A stretch of DNA of 8,497 bases from Rhodanobacteraceae bacterium UBA703 (lineage in GTDB: Bacteria > Pseudomonadota > Gammaproteobacteria > Xanthomonadales > Rhodanobacteraceae): positions 7,987 through 16,483 of the forward strand of contig DBMH01000023.1 of assembly GCA_002297645.1 (NCBI GenBank). The letters run 5' to 3'. A program made the position numbers and the translations under genes. Shown piece after piece: positions 1 through 6,026 of this stretch (the first letter of the stretch is position 1; each line of letters begins with the position of its first letter). The notes beneath the pieces are model-generated. The model searched no databases. It was not told where the DNA came from and was given only the letters and a program-made list of their open reading frames with translations.

Positions 1-243
1 GAGCCGGTCCAGCCAGGCGCTGGGCAGCTCGATGCGCAGGTTCGCGGCGACGCCGCGCGGCCCCTGGCGGATCGCCAGCTCGCGCCCGAGCCACTTGCGC
101 ATGCCCGGGTGGGCGGCGATCAGCTCGTACGGCGCCAGCGCGTGCGACGGCGGGGCCGCGCGCAACAGGGCCAGCAGCGGGTCGAGCAGTGCTTCGACGC
201 GGCTGGCACGATAGACGAGCAGCCCGCGCGTGTCTTCGGTCAT
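1..243 (-). CDS. recC: RecC N-terminus (exodeoxyribonuclease V gamma subunit), cut by the window edge
   Basis: RecC is the Chi-recognising scaffold subunit of the cytoplasmic RecBCD helicase-nuclease, which processes double-strand breaks for RecA-dependent recombination. Only the first 81 codons are present. Reading leftwards from the ATG at 243-241, the protein has a first strand and helix 'LLVYRASRVEALLDPLLALL', then 'GMRKWLGRELAIRQG' and 'GVAANLRIELPSAWL'. These line up from memory with the start of E. coli RecC (VYHSNRLDVLEAL, GMAQWLQMTLSQKFGIAANI, PLPASFIW). The ATG is supported by a GGAGGA ribosome binding site at 254-259, ten bases upstream, and by the match beginning within nine residues of it. 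The frame stays open upstream, but no start there is better supported. The remainder of recC, and possibly recB and recD, would lie to the left. No promoter could be assigned. The family call is confident; integrity of the whole gene cannot be judged. Confidence 0.88.
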   Translation of the reverse strand, partial: MTEDTRGLLVYRASRVEALLDPLLALLRAAPPSHALAPYELIAAHPGMRKWLGRELAIRQGPRGVAANLRIELPSAWLDRL

Positions 244-253
244 CCGGATGCGT

Positions 254-259
254 TCCTCC
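254..259 (-). promoter_or_regulatory. Ribosome binding site of recC
   Basis: The minus strand reads GGAGGA here, ten bases before the ATG at 243. It is a near-perfect Shine-Dalgarno sequence and decides the recC start. Confidence 0.7.
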
Positions 260-596
260 GCGCTTCCGACCTCCGGGGCGAAGGGCGGCGCGCTGTTCCT
301 TTCGATAGCCGGACCGGATCTCAGCGATCGAGACGGCGGGTCGGGAGCGTACATCGGGCGACGCCGGCGTTCAGCCGCCCCATGACGAGGAGCGGCGCTC
401 GCTGCACCGGTTCTGCACATTCCCGAGCTAGCGTGCTCCTCGCGCATCCAGACCCGCGAGCTGCCCGAGGAGACTGATGATGACACCCCGCTCCGGCGTG
501 CGCCTGCCCCGCACGGCGATCGCATCGGCGCGCCGCCGAACCCGCCTGCTCCGGACGGAGCGTGCTGAAGCCGTCTCCACGACACACCGGGCCCGA

Positions 597-619
597 GGGA
601 GCGTCATGGGCACGCTCCC
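597..619. repeat. Perfect 8-bp hairpin, possible terminator or part of an interspersed repeat
   Basis: GGGAGCGT (597-604) and ACGCTCCC (612-619) are exact reverse complements around a 7-base loop. On the plus strand the stem is followed by GTTCTTC, which is only mildly T-rich, so a terminator is possible but weak. No plus-strand gene upstream would need one. It is more likely the first stem of the repeat mosaic that continues to 713. Confidence 0.4.
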
Positions 620-652
620 GTTCTTCATCCATCCTTGGAAGGGACACGCATC

Positions 653-682
653 CGCACCGCCTTCGTTCGACGCTCCGGTGCG
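653..682. repeat. 7-bp inverted repeat inside the intergenic repeat mosaic
   Basis: CGCACCG (653-659) and CGGTGCG (676-682) are exact reverse complements separated by 16 bases. It lies between the 597-619 hairpin and the 694-713 palindrome, so the three stems may form one folded unit. Confidence 0.35.
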
Positions 683-693
683 CGGTTCGATGG

Positions 694-713
694 ATGCCCG
701 CGTTCGCGGGCAT
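694..713. repeat. REP-like interspersed palindrome (the 'MPAFAGMT' repeat type)
   Basis: ATGCCCGCG (694-702) and CGCGGGCAT (705-713) form a perfect 9-bp inverted repeat around TT. With its flanks it translates in one plus-strand frame to WMPAFAGMT, and in others to MDARVRGHDG and, on the minus strand, MPANAGIH. These peptides are a well-known signature of spurious ORFs over a dispersed extragenic palindrome common in beta- and gammaproteobacteria, including Xanthomonadaceae. The element sits in the gap between two minus-strand genes, downstream of the terminator of one. That is a typical place for such repeats. Copy number in the genome cannot be seen from one window. Confidence 0.75.
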
Positions 714-749
714 GACGGCGACAAAGCGGACCGGCCGGCATTCCGCCCC

Positions 750-796
750 CTGGAAACGAAACGATCCCGGACACGGCAGGGCCGTGCCCGGGATCG
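750..796 (-). terminator. Rho-independent terminator of the FG-GAP gene
   Basis: A 16-bp stem (762-777 with 781-796) closes on a 3-base loop and lies 29 bases beyond the stop codon at 826. On the minus-strand transcript the stem is complete if one G-U wobble is allowed at 771/787, and it is followed by the tract TTTCGTTTCC. On the plus strand the same position is an A-C mismatch and the 3' side is not T-rich. The structure is therefore oriented to end leftward transcription from the 826-5088 gene. Confidence 0.85.
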
Positions 797-825
797 GCGA
801 ATCCACGACCAGGGAGAATCCGCGA

Positions 826-3800
826 CTAGGGAATCGTGATCGCGGCGCCGCTCCTGTCGTAGGCGTAGTCGACGATCGTGGCCGGGAAGCCGCGCGGCGC
901 GCCCGTCCTCAGGTGCACGTAGCCGTAGCAGATGCCGCTCGCCGGCGGCTCGGGCAAGCTCGAGCAATTGAAGCGGAAGCCGAGATACCCGTCGACGTCC
1001 GCCGCCCATTGCGCGGGGCCGGGGTTGTGGACGGTCGACCAGATGGACGACGGCCCGATCACCGCTCCGGACTGCAGGACGAGGAAGTCCGACGTCGATG
1101 CGGAGCTGGAGACGCCGGCGATGTCCGGCGCGCCGCCCTGCCAGTAGAACGCGATCTGAGCATCGTTGTCGTAGGCGTTGAAGTGCGCGCCGGGAACCTC
1201 GGAATCCTGGATGACGCCGGTGATCCAGTCGACCGACGTGCCGTCGCGGTCGATGGCGATCGCGTGGTTGACCGGTCCGCTGAGCACGATGTTCTCGTCC
1301 ACCGGCGGCTCGAGGCTGCGGCAAGCGCCGCTTTCCCCGGATTCGAAGCCATTGCAGAACAGCGCATCGACGAACACGGCGGGCGTGACGGTCAGGCTGA
1401 CCGGGACCGCGACCAGCGACCGGTTCGGATCGTTCGTCGCGACGCACAGGTGCGCGGCATACGTGCCTTCGGCGAGACGGCCGGCATCCGCGCTGATCGA
1501 CACGTCGGCGTACTCGCCCGGCGCGAGCGTTCCGGTCGGCTGCAACGCGGCCAGCCACGGCACGTCGACCGGATTGCGGCAATCCGCGGGAGGTGCCTCA
1601 TCGGCCAGCGTGACGGCCATCGTCAGATGGAAGTCCGGGAAGCCGGCCGCCGCCGTCCGCGTCGGCACGGCGATGCCGCAATCCCAGGCCGAGACGAAGG
1701 TCGGATGGGTTTCCGGCGTCGCGTTCGCACCCGGATAGAACTGGCCGCTGCCGTCGTCGAGGCCGTCCGTGTGGTACTCGACCACGAGATCCTTGCCCAC
1801 GGTGTCGTCCACCGAGCCGGTGACCGGGATCGTGAGCGAGACGAAGCCGCTCTCGATCGTCGTGCTGGCCGTGCCGATCAGGACCAGCGCATGGGTCGGG
1901 ATCGTGTCCACCGGCGTCGCGTGCGGGATCGTGTACAGGTTGATCGTGACCGGCAGCGGGTTCGGACCGGCAGTGCCCGAGGACACCGTGACGCTGGCGA
2001 TGTCCGCGCGCGCCCCGACCTGCGGATGCTCGTTGAAGTAGAAGCGGCGCCACCAGCTGTTGGCCGCCGTAACGCCTTCCGCGCCGCAGGACACGCCTTC
2101 GCTGCCCGGACTGTTGTCCTGCATCTGCGAGATCATCGTCGCGTCGACGAAGACGGGTTGGCCCGATCCCTTCGGAGCCGGCGTCTGCGACAGCGTGGCG
2201 CCCGCGAAGGCCGTCGCCGACTTGGGCTGCCGGACGTTCTTGTAGCTCGGGGGATTCATCCGCGCCGCGGTTTCGGAGATGGCGTAGGTCAGGTCGCTGC
2301 CGCCGAGACTGCCGATTCTGAGCGGCGTCGAACCGGTCGCGCCCGCGGCGACGGAAAGCGCCAGCGAATGCGGTGTCAGCGTGGCGACCGGCGCACCGCC
2401 GCCGCCCAGCGCGACGGCCAGGTTCACGGGAACGGCGACCACCGGCCGCACCGGGTCGTTGCTCACGACGCAGACGTTCGCCGAGTACGAACCCGCGGCG
2501 AGGCCCGACGCGTTCGCCGTGATCGTCACGTCGGTGCTGCCGCCCGGTGCCACCGTACCCGCGGACGGACTTTCGCTGAGCCAGGAAATCTGACCCGGGT
2601 TCCGGCACCCGGCGGGCGCCTCATCTTCCAGGTTGACGACCATGGTTAGGTGGAAATCCGGGACGCCGAGGTTGGCCGTGGTCACGGGTTCGTCGAGTTC
2701 GCACTGCGCCGAGGACATGAAGGTCGGATGCGTCTCGGGCGTCGCGTTGGCGCCGGGGAAGAACTGGCCCTGGAAGTTGCCGATGCCGTCGGTGTGGTAC
2801 TCGACCACGAGGTCCTTGGCGGCCGTGTCGTCGATCGAGCCGAACACGGGAATCGTCACGGAAACGAGGCCGCTGTCGATCGTGCCGCTGGCGGTGCCGA
2901 TCAGGGTCAGGCCGCTGGTCGGAATCGTGTCGACCGGCGTCGAATGGGCGATCGTGTAGAGGTTGATCGTGATCGGCATGCCGGCCGGTCCCATGCCGCC
3001 GGAGGACACGGTGACGCTGGTGACGTTGGTGCTTCCCCCGACGTGCTCGTGTTCGCCGAAGTAGAACCTCCGCCACCAGCTGTTGTCGCCCGTGCTCTCG
3101 CCCAGGATGCCGCAGGAAAGTCCCTCGTTGCCGGGGCGGTTGTCCGCCATCTGCGAGATCGCCGTCGGAGCGAGAACGACGGAAGGCGTGCGAGCGGCGA
3201 TCGGCGAATGGGTGGAACGGTTCAAGGTCGCGACGCGCGACGTCGATTCCCCGCGCTGCTTGCGCGCACGCGCGGTCTTGTAGCTCGGCGGATCGAGGCG
3301 GGCGACGTGCTCGACGAGGCTGAAGTCGAGGGTGCTTCCGCCGGTGTTGCCGATCGCCAGCGGAAGGGACTGCGAAGCGCCGCTCGAGACCGAGAAATTC
3401 AGGGCGGACGGACTGGCGGTGATGACCGGCGGCTCACCGGCGGCCGGCGCCACGGTCAGGTCGACGTCCACGTCGACGGAGGCCTGGCGGGGATCGTTCG
3501 TGGTGACGCACAAGGTGGCGGTGTGGAGTCCCTCGCCGAGCGTCGCGGCGTCGGCCGTGACCGCGACCTGCCCCACCTGGCCCGGCAGCGCACTGCCGGT
3601 GGCGGCGCCGAGGTTCAGCCAGGCGATGTCGCCGGGCCGTGCGCAGTTGCCTTCGGTCACGCCATAGGTCAGGGCCGCGCTGCCGGTGTTGGAGATCGCC
3701 AGCGGTACGGTGCGGGAAGCCCCCTGCGACAGCGTCAGCGCCAACGGATTCGGTGCGACCAGGGCCGCCGGCTGGTTGGTTCCGGACTGGCTGGTGAAGA

Positions 3801-5088
3801 AGTACCCCATGCCCTGCAGGAAGCTTCCACCCGGGCTCGCTGCGGACGAGGCGAGCAGGACGGTGGTGCCGTCGATCGCCGCGCTCGATCCCAGCGAATC
3901 GTTGCTGGCGGCGTCGCTCGCGACGAGCTTCTGGACATAGCGCCATTCCCCGTCCGATTCGGTGAAGACGTAGCCCGCGCCAGCCCACGACTGGCCGCCG
4001 ACGTTGGCGGCGTTCGCACTGGCGACGATCGAGTTGCCGGTCATGCCGACGGAGTAGCCGAAGTTCGCGAACAGCTCGCCTTCGGGCGTGCGAAGGGTAT
4101 GGGTACGGCTCCAGATGCCGTCGAGTTCGGCGTACACGTAGACGACGCCCTCTCCGTCGAGCGCCGGTGCGCTGGTGACGAGCCGGTTTCCGTGCGCCGC
4201 CAGCGTGGAACCGAACATGGAGTAGACCTCCCCCATGAGCTTCTGCTTCTGCAGCCAGGTCCCGCCCGTCTTCTTGAAGAAGTAGAGCGCGCCGGGGAAG
4301 TCGAGGTTGCCGAGCTGCGCGGTGACGATGATGCTGGCGTCCGAGAACGCGACGCGGTAGCCGAACGCGTCGTTGTCGCGCGTGTCGACGCCCTTGATCT
4401 TCTGCACCTGGGTCCAGGCGCCGTTCGAGTTTTCGAACAGGTAGGCGGCGCCCCTGGGATTGCCGTTCACGTGCGCCTTGTGGGCACCGACCAGCACGCT
4501 GCTTCCGGAAAGCGCGACCGAGTTGCCGAAGTTGTCCCTCGGACCGCCGTCGGCCGCCACGATCTTGGCGACCTGTGTCCAGTTTCCGCCGTTCCTGCGG
4601 AAGAGATAGGCCGCGCCCTGCTCCGTGTTGCCATTGACCGTCGCCCCGTCCGCGCCGACGACCGCGAACGTTCCGTCGATGGCGATCGAGGCGCCGAAGC
4701 GCGCGTTGTCGCCCAATGCCCCGTCCGCCGCGAACAGCTTCTGGGTCTCGACCCAGGTGCCGTTGGATCGCGTGAACACGTAGACCGCGCTGCGGCCGGT
4801 GGTCGTGTCGTTCGTGCCGACCATCGCCGTATCGCCGGAGATCGCCACGGATTCGCCGAAGCGCTGCAGCTGGGTGCCGTCGCTGGCCAGGATCTTCTGG
4901 TCCTCGTGCTGCTCGACGGCGAACGGCGAGAAGGCCCCCATCGGCAGGAAGGACGCCACGGCGGCCTCCGCCATCCCGGCCGGATTCGCGGCGAGCCCTG
5001 CCGCGGGAAACCCGGCAAGGCCGCCGATCGCGACGAAAAGCAGGGTGCGAAGAGCGGCGCCCCGGGTCGGTTTCTTCATTGGTCTCAT
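826..5088 (-). CDS. Exported FG-GAP propeller protein with nested Ig-like/beta-sandwich tandem modules
   Basis: A 1420-residue protein of unknown function, exported and probably outer-surface or secreted. Residues 1-33 form a signal peptide: basic MRPMKKPTR, a hydrophobic core about 15-30, and likely cleavage after GLA. Residues 63-437 hold seven FG-GAP-like blades. An intact Ig-like (ASH/BACON-type) domain covers about 445-547. Two homologous modules follow (about 557-893 and 902-1236), each an Ig-like domain split by a roughly 230-residue beta-rich insert. VFVDALFCNGFES spans 1238-1250, and a C-terminal beta-rich domain ends in VDYAY and AITIP. All 14 cysteines lie after the propeller and group into seven plausible pairs, which suits an oxidising compartment. 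No transmembrane anchor, LPXTG or PEP-CTERM tail is visible. The ATG at 5088 has AAAGG eight bases upstream; the internal ATG at 5079 is too far from it. FG-GAP and Ig domains suggest binding or adhesion, but no ligand or catalytic site can be named. The gene is monocistronic, with its own terminator. Confidence 0.9.
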   Translation of the reverse strand: MRPMKKPTRGAALRTLLFVAIGGLAGFPAAGLAANPAGMAEAAVASFLPMGAFSPFAVEQHEDQKILASDGTQLQRFGESVAISGDTAMVGTNDTTTGRSAVYVFTRSNGTWVETQKLFAADGALGDNARFGASIAIDGTFAVVGADGATVNGNTEQGAAYLFRRNGGNWTQVAKIVAADGGPRDNFGNSVALSGSSVLVGAHKAHVNGNPRGAAYLFENSNGAWTQVQKIKGVDTRDNDAFGYRVAFSDASIIVTAQLGNLDFPGALYFFKKTGGTWLQKQKLMGEVYSMFGSTLAAHGNRLVTSAPALDGEGVVYVYAELDGIWSRTHTLRTPEGELFANFGYSVGMTGNSIVASANAANVGGQSWAGAGYVFTESDGEWRYVQKLVASDAASNDSLGSSAAIDGTTVLLASSAASPGGSFLQGMGYFFTSQSGTNQPAALVAPNPLALTLSQGASRTVPLAISNTGSAALTYGVTEGNCARPGDIAWLNLGAATGSALPGQVGQVAVTADAATLGEGLHTATLCVTTNDPRQASVDVDVDLTVAPAAGEPPVITASPSALNFSVSSGASQSLPLAIGNTGGSTLDFSLVEHVARLDPPSYKTARARKQRGESTSRVATLNRSTHSPIAARTPSVVLAPTAISQMADNRPGNEGLSCGILGESTGDNSWWRRFYFGEHEHVGGSTNVTSVTVSSGGMGPAGMPITINLYTIAHSTPVDTIPTSGLTLIGTASGTIDSGLVSVTIPVFGSIDDTAAKDLVVEYHTDGIGNFQGQFFPGANATPETHPTFMSSAQCELDEPVTTANLGVPDFHLTMVVNLEDEAPAGCRNPGQISWLSESPSAGTVAPGGSTDVTITANASGLAAGSYSANVCVVSNDPVRPVVAVPVNLAVALGGGGAPVATLTPHSLALSVAAGATGSTPLRIGSLGGSDLTYAISETAARMNPPSYKNVRQPKSATAFAGATLSQTPAPKGSGQPVFVDATMISQMQDNSPGSEGVSCGAEGVTAANSWWRRFYFNEHPQVGARADIASVTVSSGTAGPNPLPVTINLYTIPHATPVDTIPTHALVLIGTASTTIESGFVSLTIPVTGSVDDTVGKDLVVEYHTDGLDDGSGQFYPGANATPETHPTFVSAWDCGIAVPTRTAAAGFPDFHLTMAVTLADEAPPADCRNPVDVPWLAALQPTGTLAPGEYADVSISADAGRLAEGTYAAHLCVATNDPNRSLVAVPVSLTVTPAVFVDALFCNGFESGESGACRSLEPPVDENIVLSGPVNHAIAIDRDGTSVDWITGVIQDSEVPGAHFNAYDNDAQIAFYWQGGAPDIAGVSSSASTSDFLVLQSGAVIGPSSIWSTVHNPGPAQWAADVDGYLGFRFNCSSLPEPPASGICYGYVHLRTGAPRGFPATIVDYAYDRSGAAITIP
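1381..2385 (-). repeat. Tandem module copy 2 (residues about 902-1236): Ig-like domain with insert
   Basis: This is a second copy of the preceding module, offset by 341 residues (1023 bases) over the insert: SWWRRFYF recurs at 1011-1018, PGANATPETHPTF at 1119-1131, PDFHLTM at 1151-1157 and CRNP at 1170-1173. Similarity is visible at the DNA level too: both copies carry the stretch GTGTGGTACTCGACCACGAG on the plus strand. The linker after PPSYK (946-950) is less basic and richer in Ala, Thr and Pro than in copy 1. Likely disulfides are C1001-C1137 and C1170-C1215. The copies have diverged, so this is an old duplication and not a recent or assembly-made one. Confidence 0.8.
2404..3420 (-). repeat. 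Tandem module copy 1 (residues about 557-895): Ig-like domain with insert
   Basis: The first Ig half (SPSALNFSVSSGASQSLPLAIG) runs to LVEH. The linker with PPSYK (600-604) and a basic stretch comes next, then the insert: ISQMADN..GNEGLSCG (644-660), SWWRRFYF (670-677), INLYTI.H.TPVDTIPT (708-724), KDLVVEYHTDG (758-768), PGANATPETHPTF (778-790) and PDFHLTM (810-816). The Ig domain resumes at CRNPGQISWL (828-837) and ends in VPVNLAVA. Likely disulfides are C659-C796 in the insert and C828-C873 in the resumed Ig half. The insert resembles, from memory, an unnamed beta-sandwich found in other secreted bacterial proteins. Confidence 0.8.
3778..4902 (-). repeat. Seven-bladed FG-GAP beta-propeller region (residues about 63-437)
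   Basis: Seven repeats share a core FG.SVAISG..A.VGA, then G.AYVF and a closing G.W. Cores begin near residues 77, 131, 187, 242, 292, 343 and 399, a period of about 50-56 residues. W-[TV]-[QE]-x-QKL and 'ASDG' link one blade to the next. Blades 1-3 are closest to consensus. Blade 5 (FGSTLAAHGNRLVTSAP) and blade 7 (LGSSAAIDG) are the most diverged. Seven repeats is the number expected for a closed integrin-alpha-like propeller. No DxDxDG calcium loop is obvious, unlike integrin FG-GAP repeats. Confidence 0.85.
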
Positions 5089-5096
5089 GTGAATCG

Positions 5097-5101
5097 CCTT
5101 T
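5097..5101 (-). promoter_or_regulatory. Ribosome binding site of the FG-GAP gene
   Basis: The minus strand reads AAAGG eight bases before the ATG at 5088. This favours that start over the in-frame ATG at 5079, which would be 17 bases away. Confidence 0.55.
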
Positions 5102-5471
5102 GTTGCCGTGCCGGCCGGCGTCGGGAGCCTTCCGGTACCGCGCCGGGCAAGGACGCCCGTGGATACCCGGCCTCCCGGGCCGACGCGAAAGAAAGTTTCC
5201 CTTCCCTACCTGAGGATTCGGGGGAACGCGAGGCGGACGCCTGCGCGCCGATGCCGCGCCCCGCCCCTCCCGAAGCCCTGCTCCTTGCTCCCGTCGACAC
5301 GCTAGCAACGCGATCCGCCGGGCACATGAGACCCGCGTTTGAAAGGTGCTTCCGGAATGTTTGAGGGGCTTTTACTCGGGATGACATCCGCCCGGAGCGG
5401 CCGGAAAACCCGCGCCGCGCAAGGACTTCCACCGGGGAAGGCCCAAGGATGCCATCGTCGGGAACGATCCG

Positions 5472-5505
5472 CCGCCTGCGGAACCGCTCGTTCGCCGGCA
5501 GGCGG
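5472..5505. other. Extended hairpin in the divergent intergenic region
   Basis: CCGCCTGC (5472-5479) and GCAGGCGG (5498-5505) are perfect 8-base complements. The 18-base interior contains a second stem, GAAC (5481-5484) with GTTC (5490-5493), around the loop CGCTC. The stacked stems make a compact structure of about 34 bases. No T-tract follows on either strand, so it is not a typical terminator. It could be a regulatory RNA element, a protein-binding site or chance. Confidence 0.35.
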
Positions 5506-5872
5506 TCCTTCCGGAGGCTCCGGCACGACGGTGCGGGACGCGGGGGCACCCCGCCGCGAGGCCGGACAGCGCGAAACAACGGCGCGAAAACACGGATCAA
5601 ACCCGCCGGAAACTCCCATGGAATGCGCCCACGGCCGATCTTGCGCCAAGCTCGGACGCGGCCGCCGATCCGGCCAACCGCCGCTCTCGCCCCGGTTTCC
5701 GCTCTCCGCCGCATGACCCCGCCAATGACTCCACGCCTCGCGCCGCCGACCGCCATGGCTTCGGCGGAACCTCTCCCCCGAAAGGCCCCCGTCGCCGCTC
5801 CCGGCCGCGCACTCGACCGAGAAGAAATCCGCCTCTCGAGGAAGCGCGGCCAGTGTGCATTCCATCGAACCG

Positions 5873-5888
5873 GCCTCGGCGACGAGGC
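5873..5888. other. 6-bp hairpin with GCGA tetraloop upstream of the regulator gene
   Basis: GCCTCG (5873-5878) pairs perfectly with CGAGGC (5883-5888) around GCGA, a GNRA-type tetraloop that stabilises RNA hairpins. It would lie in the leader if the transcript starts upstream of 5870, or upstream of the promoter if the 5970-5999 promoter is used. Its role is unknown. Confidence 0.3.
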
Positions 5889-5969
5889 GGCCGCCACGAG
5901 CGATCCCGGCTGATCGTGGGAAACGTGCTGGGCCTCCTTCCGCAGCGCAGCCCTCTCGCGGGCCTGCCG

Positions 5970-5999
5970 TTGATCGGAGCCGATGCGCTCTGGTCATAC
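5970..5999 (+). promoter_or_regulatory. Possible sigma-70 promoter of the regulator gene
   Basis: TTGATC (5970-5975) and TCATAC (5994-5999) are separated by 18 bases, each matching four or more positions of the sigma-70 consensus. The predicted transcript would begin near 6006, giving a leader of about 20 bases before the GTG at 6027. If real, this promoter excludes the upstream GTG at 5853 as the start. It is a sequence match only. Confidence 0.35.
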
Positions 6000-6026
6000 G
6001 CACACGCGCCGTTTACCCTCCTGCGG

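Larger units (their letters stand above)
244..749. other. Intergenic region between recC and the FG-GAP gene; no supported gene
   Basis: About 500 bases with no recognisable protein. Positions 244-260 are the recC leader with its ribosome binding site. Positions 260-590 show no domain, RNA gene or clear promoter in any frame that I can recognise. Positions 597-713 carry three successive inverted repeats ending in the palindrome at 694-713, and look like an interspersed repeat mosaic. A plus-strand frame starting at the ATG at 477 has a good GAGGAGA upstream, but it reads straight through the repeats and the downstream terminator and is arginine-rich, so I do not call it. It could be the relic of a lost gene. 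Confidence 0.5.
5103..5969. other. Long divergent intergenic region, no convincing gene
   Basis: This stretch must hold the promoter of the leftward FG-GAP gene, but I found no convincing -35/-10 pair for it. Positions 5142-5182 contain overlapping, mutually exclusive GC-rich stems in the FG-GAP leader (GCCGGG/CCCGGC, CGGGC/GCCCG, CCCGG/CCGGG), which may be chance at this GC content. Positions about 5336-5400 are visibly less GC-rich than their surroundings and are the best place to look for a promoter. Stronger hairpins lie at 5472-5505 and 5873-5888. Minus- and plus-strand frames run through the region, but they are arginine-rich, use AGG/AGA/CGA codons freely, lack strong third-position GC and show no domain, so I treat them as non-coding. 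Confidence 0.5.

Noticed and set aside
597..713. Possible short CRISPR-like or tandem repeat array
   Set aside because: The stems differ from one another in sequence and spacing, and there are no equal direct repeats with spacers.
321..806. Minus-strand 161-codon frame containing VVMPANAGIHR-like sequence
   Set aside because: The MPANAGIH peptide is the hallmark of spurious translation over the interspersed palindrome, and the frame also spans the terminator stem.
477..839. Plus-strand 120-codon frame with GAGGAGA before its ATG
   Set aside because: The ribosome site is good, but the frame runs through the repeat block and the whole terminator of the opposite gene, and the protein is Arg-rich with repeat-derived peptides. 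At most a gene relic.
562..2649. Long plus-strand frame of 695 codons opposite the FG-GAP gene
   Set aside because: It is the antisense shadow of a GC-rich gene: Arg/Asp/Ala/Val-rich low-complexity protein, starting in the interspersed repeat (WMPAFAGMT) and crossing the terminator.
1381..3420. Repeat as an assembly artefact
   Set aside because: The two copies differ throughout, including linker length and sequence, so they are a diverged natural duplication.
2650..5364. Plus-strand frame of 904 codons opposite the FG-GAP gene
   Set aside because: Antisense shadow. The opposite strand has a signal peptide, seven propeller blades, repeated domains, ribosome site and terminator; this one has only Arg/Gly/Asp/Val-rich sequence with no domain.
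5085..5897. Minus-strand frame of 270 codons whose TGA overlaps the ATG of the FG-GAP gene (ATGA), suggesting translational coupling
   Set aside because: It is rich in Arg, Ser, Gly and Pro, uses AGG/AGA/CGA and T- or A-ending codons far more than the real genes, has no domain, and would occupy the only space for both divergent promoters. The ATGA overlap is probably chance.
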